Under the pieces are notes generated by a model, which did no database searches, was not told the DNA's origin, and was given only the letters and a program-made list of their open reading frames with translations. From an uncultured Acidimicrobiaceae bacterium (GTDB lineage: Bacteria > Actinomycetota > Acidimicrobiia > Acidimicrobiales > RAAP-2): a stretch of 13,941 bases of DNA. Position 1 is the first letter of the stretch; each line of letters opens with the position of its first letter. Positions 1 through 6,227 of the stretch are shown one piece after another. A program made the position numbers and the translations under genes. The stretch covers positions 1-13,941 of the forward strand of contig CALJTY010000014.1 of the NCBI GenBank assembly GCA_937975915.1, in the 5' to 3' direction.

Positions 1-46
1 TACACAGGCGAAGACACTCTTTCCCTACACGACGCTCTTCCGATCT
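1..46 (+). other. Illumina sequencing adapter left on the contig end (artefact)
   Basis: This is not genomic DNA. Bases 14-46 match the Illumina TruSeq Read 1 primer, ending in the diagnostic CTCTTCCGATCT. Bases 6-13 (AGGCGAAG) match the TruSeq HT i5 index known as D505, and bases 1-5 (TACAC) match the tail of the P5 adapter. The order P5 tail, index, Read 1 primer is exactly that of a dual-indexed library molecule, so insert sequence starts at base 47. Any reading frame crossing this junction is artificial from that point on. Confidence 0.97.
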
Positions 47-444
47 ACTGATTCAAAAATCGGTTCTTCGAAAAATCTGCGTTCTTGATAAAAGATTGCA
101 ACATGAGCACGGTGTGAAACAATCATTTCAAGTCCGACTGTCATGATTTTTTCAATTACTTCTTCCGAGCTCAAATTCAATTTCAAGATCGGAGTGAGCA
201 TCTCTAATTGAGTATCCAGATATTCCATCTGGATTGTGAGCAAAAGTTCTATTTTGGTTGCAAAGTGATGATAAAAGGCACCTTTTGTCAATTCAGCAAG
301 TTGTGCGATCTCTTGGACTGCAGTGCCGTTATACCCATTTTTGCTGAAGAGTTCAAGTGCACTTTCAATAATTCTCTGTCGTGTTCGAACAGGGTCATAA
401 CCAACACCTAAAATTTCAGCTTGCGAAACATTTTTTTTTATCAT
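47..444 (-). CDS. TetR/AcrR-family transcriptional regulator, 3' end missing
   Basis: A TetR-family repressor, truncated by the contig edge; about 132 genuine residues remain of a family that is usually 190-220 long. The N-terminal DNA-binding domain is intact at about residues 20-67. It starts with TRQRIIESALELF, contains a helix-turn-helix (TAVQEIAQLAELTKGAFYHH) and ends with the typical FATKIELL. The ligand-binding domain is cut after IFES; residues beyond that come from adapter. It is the last gene of the minus-strand operon, starting 12 nt after the stop of the preceding acyl-CoA synthetase. A GAAGG motif lies almost against the ATG, closer than ideal, and no better in-frame start is visible. 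A regulator co-transcribed with acyl-CoA synthetases and monooxygenases, with a TetR-type palindrome at the operon promoter (5234-5263), most likely controls that operon and itself in response to a pathway acid or CoA ester. The ligand is unknown. Confidence 0.93.
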
Positions 445-456
445 ACCTTCAGACTC

Positions 457-2022
457 TTAACTATGTCCTACGAATTCATCAGCAACCCAGGCGGAATCTT
501 CAATTCTTAGCTGCGCTCGGAGTTCGTGCTTAAGAACCTTACCAGTTGTATTACGTGGTAACTCGCTATAAATGAATACTGCCTTGGGAATCTTAAACTT
601 ACCAAGATAGCTACCACAATAATCAATCAATTCTACAATGTCAATCGAGTGCCCCGGCCTTGCAACCACCACCGCGACTGGAACCTCTACCCATTTCGGG
701 TGAGGCATCCCAACAACGGCTGCTTCGGCGACGCTGCTTATTTCGTACAAGATTCTCTCAATCTCGGAGCTCGCAACATTCTCGCCGCCAGAACGAATCA
801 TGTCTTTCAGACGATCAACAATGTAAAAATACCCATCATCGTCGTAATAGCCAATGTCACCCGTATGGAACCAACCATTCCGGAAAGCTTTCGATGTTGC
901 TGCTTCATCATCGAAGTAACCAGGGGAAACTTTGTCACCTCGGGCAACAACTTCACCACGTTGATTAGCACCCAAGAATGTGTCGTTGTTCATAATTGCT
1001 AAATCAACACCATGAAGCGGCCTCCCCACGGATCCAAGCTTTGACCCCATGTGATCTGCGTCAAGATATGCAAGCCCATTACATGTCTCAGTCAGCCCAT
1101 AACCTTCAACAAGTCGAGCCTGGGGAAATAGTGCAGATGTTGCACGGTACAGCGTTTGGCTCACTTGACTAAAAATCAACCAATTAACTGAATTTAAGTC
1201 GTACTTGTTTCGATCAGGGTGGTCTCTGATTAGATGAACCATTGTTGCAACCATGCATGTACCAGTAATTTTTTCTTCAGAAATAATTCTAAGGATGGCG
1301 AGCGAATCAAACTTACGCATCAACACCAGCGTTGCGCCAGCATAAAACGTTGTGAGACCCGGAACATCTAACCCCCCAATGTGATACAGCGGTGCAAAGA
1401 CTAAAATCCGATCAGAAGACGTAATTTCCAATTCAACAACTTGTGCAGTCATATTGGCTTCGACATTTCGGTGCGTTAGCATCGCGCCTTTTGGCAAGCC
1501 AGTTGTACCAGATGTGTAAACAATTCTTTGTAGCTCACTTCCATTGAGCGGTTGATCTGTAACTCGCTCACCACGATGCGCTTCGATCAGTCCAGTGATC
1601 GAGCTGAACCCTTGCTCAATTTCACGATCGAGACTTGCGCGCCACGTGACTTGAGGGACTCTGTTGGCGATGTTTAAGCCAACCTGCGCAAAATCAGTCT
1701 CCACCACGAGCCCCACCGCCCCAGAACGCTGAATTTGTGAAACAAGCTCTTCTTCGTGCAGCCTGTAATTAAGGGTTACCGATACTGCACCGATTTTGCT
1801 TAAAGCAAGGACAAGGAAAATGTAGTTGGGTACGTTGGTCCCAATGATTCCAACTCTGTCTCCCTGGTTGATCCCATTTTCACGTATTGCCGCAGCCAGT
1901 GCATTTACATTTTCGTCAAGTTCCCAGTAAGTCCATCGTTCGCCTTCAAAAACTAACGCTTCGTGATCACGGAACCGATACCTAGCCCAGTCAAGCATTC
2001 GAGCAATGTTTGATGTGCTCAT
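457..2022 (-). CDS. Acyl-CoA synthetase (AMP-forming, class I adenylate-forming)
   Basis: Activates a carboxylic acid to its CoA thioester through an acyl-adenylate, in the cytoplasm. Its 521 residues are full length for the family. Visible motifs in order are the phosphate-binding loop YTSGTTGLPKG (169-179), the acyl-site motif GYGLTE (307-312), WFHTGD with the ATP-ribose-binding Asp (384-389), the hinge DRLKD (403-407), the CoA-loop GGENV (412-416) and the C-terminal adenylation lysine in TGK (K495). The gene overlaps the upstream synthetase by ATGA (2019-2022), so translation is probably coupled; no strong Shine-Dalgarno site is seen. It resembles the FadD/4-coumarate ligase group, which handles medium-chain, aryl or alicyclic acids, but the substrate cannot be inferred. 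It is a paralogue of the neighbouring synthetase. Confidence 0.95.
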   Translation of the reverse strand: MSTSNIARMLDWARYRFRDHEALVFEGERWTYWELDENVNALAAAIRENGINQGDRVGIIGTNVPNYIFLVLALSKIGAVSVTLNYRLHEEELVSQIQRSGAVGLVVETDFAQVGLNIANRVPQVTWRASLDREIEQGFSSITGLIEAHRGERVTDQPLNGSELQRIVYTSGTTGLPKGAMLTHRNVEANMTAQVVELEITSSDRILVFAPLYHIGGLDVPGLTTFYAGATLVLMRKFDSLAILRIISEEKITGTCMVATMVHLIRDHPDRNKYDLNSVNWLIFSQVSQTLYRATSALFPQARLVEGYGLTETCNGLAYLDADHMGSKLGSVGRPLHGVDLAIMNNDTFLGANQRGEVVARGDKVSPGYFDDEAATSKAFRNGWFHTGDIGYYDDDGYFYIVDRLKDMIRSGGENVASSEIERILYEISSVAEAAVVGMPHPKWVEVPVAVVVARPGHSIDIVELIDYCGSYLGKFKIPKAVFIYSELPRNTTGKVLKHELRAQLRIEDSAWVADEFVGHS

Positions 2023-3560
2023 TTTTCTAACTCAGCTCTAAGTTCTCGTTTCAGAATTTTTCCTGAGTCATTCCGTGGCAACGAATCTCTAAATTCAACT
2101 TCTTTGGGGACTTTGAACCCACCCAGTCCCTGCTTGCAGTGATCAATGAGTTCTTGTTCGCTCAATGTTGCCCCTATGCGAAGCACAACATACGCCTTAG
2201 GTACTTCGTCCCATCTAGGGTCTGGTATCCCAATTACTGCAACCTCTGCAACTGCGTGATGTTCGGAAATTATTTGCTCAATCTCTGCACTCGCGACATT
2301 TTCACCGCCTGAGCGAATCATGTCTTTTTCTCTCGAAGCGAACCAAATGTATCCGTCCTCGTCCATTGAAGCCATGTCACCGGTATGAAACCATCCATCG
2401 CGCCAACTCTCATCTGTCGCATCCAAATCTTTCCAATACCCAGGAGATACCTTTGGCCCACGGGCGACTATTTCTCCAACGGTGTCCACCGGTGATTCAG
2501 AGCCATTTTTTTCAACAATTTTAATTTCGGTATAAGGGAACACTGTCCCAGCCGCCCCCAACTTCGCCCACTCATGCGACTGATCCATGTATGCAGCACC
2601 GTTGGTGAGTTCTGTCATGCCGAATGTATCAACCATCCGCACCCCTGGGAACGCTTCACCAAAACGCCTACGGACAGCTTTTGGCACTCCACCAAAGATG
2701 CAGTAGCGAAGTGGGGACAGCTCTCGTGTTTGAAGATCTTCTATGTCAAGAATCTCTAAAAGAATCTGTGCCGCCAAGACCATGCCAGTTATTCTCTCTT
2801 TTACACAAAGATCTATTACATCTTTCCCAACATACGAATGTGTCATTACAACTGTCGCCCCTGCGGCAAGTGCGTGGTGGCCAGGTGCTTCAAGACCACT
2901 CACGTGAAACAACGGTGCAGAAATTAAAATTCGATCTTGAGCAGTCAGTTCCAACTCAAGAATTTGTCCTAACTGATTAAAAAGAATGTTTCCGTAGGTC
3001 TGAATAACGCCTTTGGGTAGAGACGTTGTCCCTGACGTGTACAAAATACGCTGCACATCTGAAAGTGAGACTTCTGCATCAATGAATTTTTCTGTTCCAA
3101 CACTGCTAAGCAGTTGACCGAGTGCAAACCAGTTGCGTCCCAACCCCTCAGCGTTGTCACTGTGAAGTACTGCGCGATGGATTAACCCAGTAGTGAGGAG
3201 CTCATTCACTTTGTCCGAAAACTCATCGTCACACAAGATCAGCGAGATGCCAGCCCGCTGTGAAATTGATGAGAGTTCACGAGCGTGAAGTCGAAAATTT
3301 AACGGGACCAAAATTGCGCCAATCCTGGCAAGCGCGAAGATCTCTATTAGATATGTTGCAGAATTTCTCGCAACAATTCCAACGAGGTCACCTTTTCCAA
3401 CGCCAGCCGAGCTCAACGCGTGAGCATGAGCATCAACACTTTGATCAAGTTGGAGAAAACTCCATCTCTTCTCTTCATCAACTAGAGCTTCTTTATCGCC
3501 ACGACGGACAACATTCCAGCGCAGCATCTTGCTCAAATTAACTGTTGGTGAATCAATCAT
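2019..3560 (-). CDS. Acyl-CoA synthetase (AMP-forming), paralogue of the next gene
   Basis: A second class I acyl-CoA synthetase of 513 residues. Motifs are the phosphate-binding loop YTSGTTSLPKG (174-184; Ser180 stands where Gly is usual), TFGMTE (312-317), WFHTGD (390-395), the hinge region with SREKDM (409-414), GGENV (418-422) and the catalytic lysine in SGK (K501). It has a strong Shine-Dalgarno site (GGGGGAG, 3564-3570) close to the ATG, 24 nt after the VOC gene stop. Its stop overlaps the start of the following synthetase as ATGA. The two synthetases share motif wording, such as the MIRSGGENVAS stretch and the spacing around it, which points to an old tandem duplication. They could form a heteromer or activate two different acids, for example the entry substrate and the acid released after ring or chain cleavage; this is inference. 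Confidence 0.95.
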   Translation of the reverse strand: MIDSPTVNLSKMLRWNVVRRGDKEALVDEEKRWSFLQLDQSVDAHAHALSSAGVGKGDLVGIVARNSATYLIEIFALARIGAILVPLNFRLHARELSSISQRAGISLILCDDEFSDKVNELLTTGLIHRAVLHSDNAEGLGRNWFALGQLLSSVGTEKFIDAEVSLSDVQRILYTSGTTSLPKGVIQTYGNILFNQLGQILELELTAQDRILISAPLFHVSGLEAPGHHALAAGATVVMTHSYVGKDVIDLCVKERITGMVLAAQILLEILDIEDLQTRELSPLRYCIFGGVPKAVRRRFGEAFPGVRMVDTFGMTELTNGAAYMDQSHEWAKLGAAGTVFPYTEIKIVEKNGSESPVDTVGEIVARGPKVSPGYWKDLDATDESWRDGWFHTGDMASMDEDGYIWFASREKDMIRSGGENVASAEIEQIISEHHAVAEVAVIGIPDPRWDEVPKAYVVLRIGATLSEQELIDHCKQGLGGFKVPKEVEFRDSLPRNDSGKILKRELRAELEK

Positions 3561-3584
3561 TGTCTCCCCCTCAGTGACACCGAC

Positions 3585-4076
3585 TTATGAATTTGAACTG
3601 CGGAATGCCAAGATTTCTTCTCTCGTTGGAAGAGCAACTATTTCAATTAGGTTCCCGTCAGGATCTCGAACTGAGAATGCTGTAATAAAACCGAAGTTCT
3701 GTAACTCTGTTGTAGTCAGCCCTGAAACCATATTTGCTCCCATTTGAACAAATCTGTCATGGATTTCGCTAAGTTCATCTTTGGGCGCTTCAAAAGAAAG
3801 TAGTAGTGGTCCTAGCTCAGTGTGATCCCGGCGCTGCTGCGGCCCAGGGGACGTCTTCCACTGAATTAGTTCGAGTTGCCCTAAGCGTGACGGTCCTTGA
3901 AGGTATTGAATGTTGCCTTCAACACCGCTAGGTAAGCCAATTGCGGTCTCTAGACCAATACCGCCCACCTCAGCCGTGAGTGTTCTTTTGTATCCAAGAC
4001 CAACTTCATAGAACTGAACCGAGCGTTCAAGGTCGCTCACAATCACCGCTACATGATGAATTTCGCTTACTGGCAT
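3585..4076 (-). CDS. VOC-superfamily protein (glyoxalase/epimerase/dioxygenase fold)
   Basis: 163 residues, the size of a two-module vicinal-oxygen-chelate subunit. The first module begins with HHVAVIVSDLERSVQFY (7-23), with a candidate metal-ligand His7/8 and a second ligand Glu69 in LEL. The second module begins at about residue 91 with LLLSFEAP, where Ser94 stands at the place that usually carries a His ligand. It ends with DPDGNLIEI (138-146), giving Glu145. The metal set would thus be His, Glu, missing, Glu. That is incomplete for methylmalonyl-CoA epimerase or glyoxalase I, so an isomerase-like, binding or altered catalytic role is possible. It lies between LLM1 (95-nt gap, 4077-4171) and the acyl-CoA synthetase (24-nt gap) in one operon. 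The Shine-Dalgarno match is weak (GAAG). No specific reaction can be assigned. Confidence 0.85.
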   Translation of the reverse strand: MPVSEIHHVAVIVSDLERSVQFYEVGLGYKRTLTAEVGGIGLETAIGLPSGVEGNIQYLQGPSRLGQLELIQWKTSPGPQQRRDHTELGPLLLSFEAPKDELSEIHDRFVQMGANMVSGLTTTELQNFGFITAFSVRDPDGNLIEIVALPTREEILAFRSSNS

Positions 4077-4171
4077 TTCTTCACGAGCCCCTTTGCGGTT
4101 TCAAACCCAAACATACCTCTGAGCGTGCAACCACGCATTGGTCAATAAACCTGGTGCTCTCAGAAATACAT

Positions 4172-5215
4172 TTAGCTGAATTGTGGAATAACTTCTGTTG
4201 CAAATTTCGCCATAGCGTCTAAAGCAATGGTGCGCTCTAGTGAAGGGATACGGAACCAACCAATGTATTCTGTAACGCCTAGATCATTACCAAGTCGTCC
4301 AATGGTGTCCACAACTTGATCAACTGACCCGAAGTTACCTCCGTGAGCGAGCGTTTTCTCAAGAGTTAGAAGATCAATGTTCTTTCTAACTTTTTCGTAG
4401 TATTCGATTTCAGCTTCCAAGGCGTCTTCAGCACCAGGAATAATCTGGCCAACGCTTCGGTAATAGTTCAATGATGCTTGGGCTGCAGTTTCTTTGCCTT
4501 CTCCCATTTCACCACCACACCACACTTGCTGCATGAATGGAATACCAAAGTTGTCAACATTGTGACCACCTTCTACAAGGGCATCACGATATACATCAAA
4601 GTTCTCTTTCATCATTCGAACCGGTGTGAAATTAGGTGATGTAATTATATGATCACCAGCGAGTCCCCTCTTACGATACGAATCTGGAGAAACAGTCGCT
4701 TGGAGAATTGGGGGTCCTCCTGGCGTAAACGGCTTTGGGTAGACCGTAACGTCGTTCAGTTGGTACTGATTCCCGTCATATGAGAACTGCTCCCCAGTCC
4801 AAGCTAGTTTCAAAATATCAATTGTTTCGTTGTACATTTCGACTGAATTTTCAGGCTTCACTCTGAATCCTTTAAATTCGTCAGGCTTGTAACCACGTCC
4901 AACTCCAAGACGTACTCGTCCCTTAGAAATAATGTCAAGCAGCGATGCTTCTTCAGCGAGGCGTAGTGGATCATGAAATGGCAACACAACAACGGCACTG
5001 CCAATAGTTATCCGCTTTGTTTGACTCGCAATAGCCATTCCGAACATAAGCGGACTACCGAGAATTCCGTAACGAGAGAAGTGGTGCTCAGCAAGCCACA
5101 CTGAGTCAAAACCCAATTCGTCAGCGAGAACTGCTTCTTCTAGTGTGTTCTCAATTTCCTTTGCTTCATCGACCGAATCAGTAGATGGGAACAAATTCAT
5201 GATGCCAAACTTCAT
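4172..5215 (-). CDS. Luciferase-like (LLM) flavin-dependent monooxygenase, LLM1
   Basis: A 347-residue TIM-barrel flavoenzyme of the bacterial luciferase-like family, presumably oxygenating an organic substrate with FMNH2 and O2. It begins MKFGIMNLF, as family members do. LAEHHFSRYG (41-50) matches the active-site segment of bacterial luciferase alpha, placing a His pair at residues 44/45. VVLPFHDPLRLAEE (76-89), LGVGRGYKPDEF (103-114) and GGPPI (166-170) are also family signatures; the reactive Cys106 of luciferase is Gly here. The start is taken at 5215, not the in-frame ATG at 5236. GGAGG (complement of 5221-5225) sits 5 nt before 5215, whereas 5236 lies inside the operator. It is the first gene of the minus-strand operon and follows a consensus promoter. 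An F420-dependent reductase is the alternative within this superfamily, but the His pair and a nearby flavin reductase favour FMNH2. Confidence 0.93.
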   Translation of the reverse strand: MKFGIMNLFPSTDSVDEAKEIENTLEEAVLADELGFDSVWLAEHHFSRYGILGSPLMFGMAIASQTKRITIGSAVVVLPFHDPLRLAEEASLLDIISKGRVRLGVGRGYKPDEFKGFRVKPENSVEMYNETIDILKLAWTGEQFSYDGNQYQLNDVTVYPKPFTPGGPPILQATVSPDSYRKRGLAGDHIITSPNFTPVRMMKENFDVYRDALVEGGHNVDNFGIPFMQQVWCGGEMGEGKETAAQASLNYYRSVGQIIPGAEDALEAEIEYYEKVRKNIDLLTLEKTLAHGGNFGSVDQVVDTIGRLGNDLGVTEYIGWFRIPSLERTIALDAMAKFATEVIPQFS

Positions 5216-5220
5216 AGGAG

Positions 5221-5225
5221 CCTCC
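5221..5225 (-). promoter_or_regulatory. Shine-Dalgarno site deciding the LLM1 start
   Basis: On the minus strand these bases read GGAGG, 5 nt before the ATG at 5215-5213. This supports that start over the in-frame ATG at 5236, which has no such site and overlaps the palindromic operator. Confidence 0.88.
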
Positions 5226-5233
5226 GTTAGTTT

Positions 5234-5263
5234 CATACCAACCAGTTCGGACTGGTTGGTATG
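5234..5263. promoter_or_regulatory. TetR-type palindromic operator at the LLM1 operon start
   Basis: The arms CATACCAACCAGT (5234-5246) and ACTGGTTGGTATG (5251-5263) are perfect 13-bp inverted repeats around a 4-bp centre (TCGG). The site begins right after the minus-strand -10 box and covers the expected transcription start, the classic position for a repressor. Its length would allow two overlapping dimers, as in some TetR-family operators. The TetR gene at 47-444 is the last gene of the controlled operon, so it is the natural candidate to bind here; that assignment is inferred. Confidence 0.85.
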
Positions 5264-5292
5264 ATTGTATCCAGACTTTGATTTCCTGTCAA
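5264..5292 (-). promoter_or_regulatory. Sigma70-type promoter of the LLM1-VOC-synthetase-TetR operon
   Basis: On the minus strand the -35 box is TTGACA (5292-5287), a perfect consensus match. A 17-bp spacer is followed by the -10 box TACAAT (5269-5264). The start point would fall near 5257, inside the operator, leaving a leader of about 40 nt before the ATG at 5215. The strong boxes plus an overlapping operator suggest a promoter held off by a repressor and highly active when released. Confidence 0.85.
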
Positions 5293-5360
5293 GAACAGTT
5301 AAACCTAGAGTCCATTGGCCGAAAAAACTCGAAGGAAGAGAGCTTGAAAAGTTAACAGGT

Positions 5361-5389
5361 TTGATACCAACCAGTCGTTATGTTACTAT
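5361..5389 (+). promoter_or_regulatory. Sigma70-type promoter of the crotonase-LLM2 operon
   Basis: The -35 box is TTGATA (5361-5366) and the -10 box TACTAT (5384-5389), separated by 17 bp. A TG at 5381-5382 gives an extended -10 (TGtTACTAT). The start point would be near 5396, with a leader of about 75 nt before the crotonase ATG at 5471. An operator half-site overlaps the -35 box and spacer. Confidence 0.75.
5364..5375 (+). promoter_or_regulatory. Third copy of the operator half-site, in the crotonase promoter
   Basis: ATACCAACCAGT is identical over 12 bases to the left arm of the palindrome (5235-5246) and, inverted, to its right arm (5251-5262). The expected partner half downstream is not conserved (about 3 of 13 matches). 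It lies across the -35 box and spacer of the plus-strand promoter, so the same regulator may bind here more weakly and link the two divergent operons. Confidence 0.7.
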
Positions 5390-5445
5390 TTACTTCAAAT
5401 TCTTTCCTCTTTTTTTATAGCAAAAATAGGGTAAACAGTTCGAAA

Positions 5446-5461
5446 GACCAAATTTTTGGTC
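5446..5461 (+). repeat. Short inverted repeat abutting the crotonase ribosome binding site
   Basis: GACCAAA (5446-5452) and TTTGGTC (5455-5461) are perfect 7-bp inverted arms with a 2-bp centre. In RNA this would be about a 6-bp stem with a 4-nt loop, ending just before the Shine-Dalgarno run AGGGGG (5462-5467). It could modestly affect translation or be a small protein-binding site; it could also be chance in AT-rich leader sequence. Confidence 0.4.
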
Positions 5462-5470
5462 AGGGGGATT

Positions 5471-6223
5471 ATGAGCGATCAACTATTTATTAAAATGGTC
5501 CCACAGGTAAGCGGTGTAGCCCGAGTCACTATTTGTGCGAGCGAACGTCGCAACGCACTCAGTGCTGAACTTCTTAAGTCATTAGTTGACGCAATTGCTG
5601 AAGTCTCTGCTGATGCTGAGTGTCGCGTAGTTATTGTAAGTGCCGAAGGACCCCATTTTTGCGCTGGCTGGGATGTCAGTGATTTTGCTCGACTTTCTTC
5701 TCTCAACGAATCCCAAGTTGAAGACGACCTACGACAATCTCACAGTTCGTTTCAGACAATTCGTAACGTACCGGCAGTAACCATTGGAGCCATCCGTGGC
5801 ACGGTAGCTGGCGCGGGAGTTGGTCTACTCAATGCACTCCACATAAACATTGCCTCAAAAAATATTCGTGTGGCGTTGCCCGAAGTTGGCTATGGAATTG
5901 TTCCAGCTGGCGTGATGGTTGACTTACTCAGCATCCCTTCAAAAGCCGCTCTAGACTTACTTGTCACAGGCGAGCCAATCAATGGAGAGCGTGTGCACCA
6001 ACTTGGTCTGGTATCTCGAATGGTTGAAGACGACGAACTTGATGCTGAGACTGAGCGAATTGCTGCATTAATTGCTTCATACCCGGCCAATGTAGTTAGA
6101 TCGCTTCTCAACACGTACATCGCGATTTCTGAAAATCAAGATGATGAGTCCTTCTCAGTCGCTTACAAAGCTTCAGCAAGAAGTGTGACTTCAATGACCG
6201 CTACGACGAAGGCAAGGAAGTGA
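5471..6223 (+). CDS. Enoyl-CoA hydratase/isomerase (crotonase) family protein
   Basis: 250 residues, a normal crotonase length, acting on acyl-CoA substrates in the cytoplasm. The first oxyanion-hole segment is PHFCAGWDVSDF (61-72) and the second GTVAGAGVGLL (110-120). A catalytic-type Glu138 is in RVALPEVGYGIVP (133-145), aligning with Glu164 of classical enoyl-CoA hydratase. The position of the second hydratase glutamate (Glu144 in rat mitochondrial enzyme) is Gly118 here. A single glutamate is common in crotonase relatives such as isomerases, so simple hydratase activity is not assured. The start at 5471 is chosen because AGGGGG lies a few bases upstream; an in-frame TTG at 5456 lies inside the leader hairpin. 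The next gene starts 4 nt after the stop, so the two form an operon. Confidence 0.92.
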   Translation: MSDQLFIKMVPQVSGVARVTICASERRNALSAELLKSLVDAIAEVSADAECRVVIVSAEGPHFCAGWDVSDFARLSSLNESQVEDDLRQSHSSFQTIRNVPAVTIGAIRGTVAGAGVGLLNALHINIASKNIRVALPEVGYGIVPAGVMVDLLSIPSKAALDLLVTGEPINGERVHQLGLVSRMVEDDELDAETERIAALIASYPANVVRSLLNTYIAISENQDDESFSVAYKASARSVTSMTATTKARK

Positions 6224-6227
6224 CCCA

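Noticed and set aside
649..1002. Long opposite-strand frame inside the first acyl-CoA synthetase (and similar frames at 2624-2980 and 12135-12446)
   Set aside because: These are antisense shadows of well-supported genes with no family resemblance and no ribosome sites.
4123..4136. Small hairpin GCGTG-4 nt-CACGC in the 95-bp gap between LLM1 and the VOC gene
   Set aside because: Only 5 bp, with no T-run on the minus strand; too weak to call a terminator or attenuator.
4172..5215. True bioluminescence (lux) function for LLM1
   Set aside because: No beta subunit, no fatty acid reductase genes, and the surroundings are catabolic; the likeness is of superfamily and active-site segment.
5216..5236. 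In-frame upstream ATG at 5236 for LLM1
   Set aside because: It overlaps the operator and the Shine-Dalgarno site would fall inside the coding region; 5215 gives the typical MKFGI start with GGAGG at 5 nt.
5456..5470. TTG start for the crotonase upstream of 5471
   Set aside because: It lies within the leader inverted repeat and before the AGGGGG ribosome site that serves the ATG at 5471.
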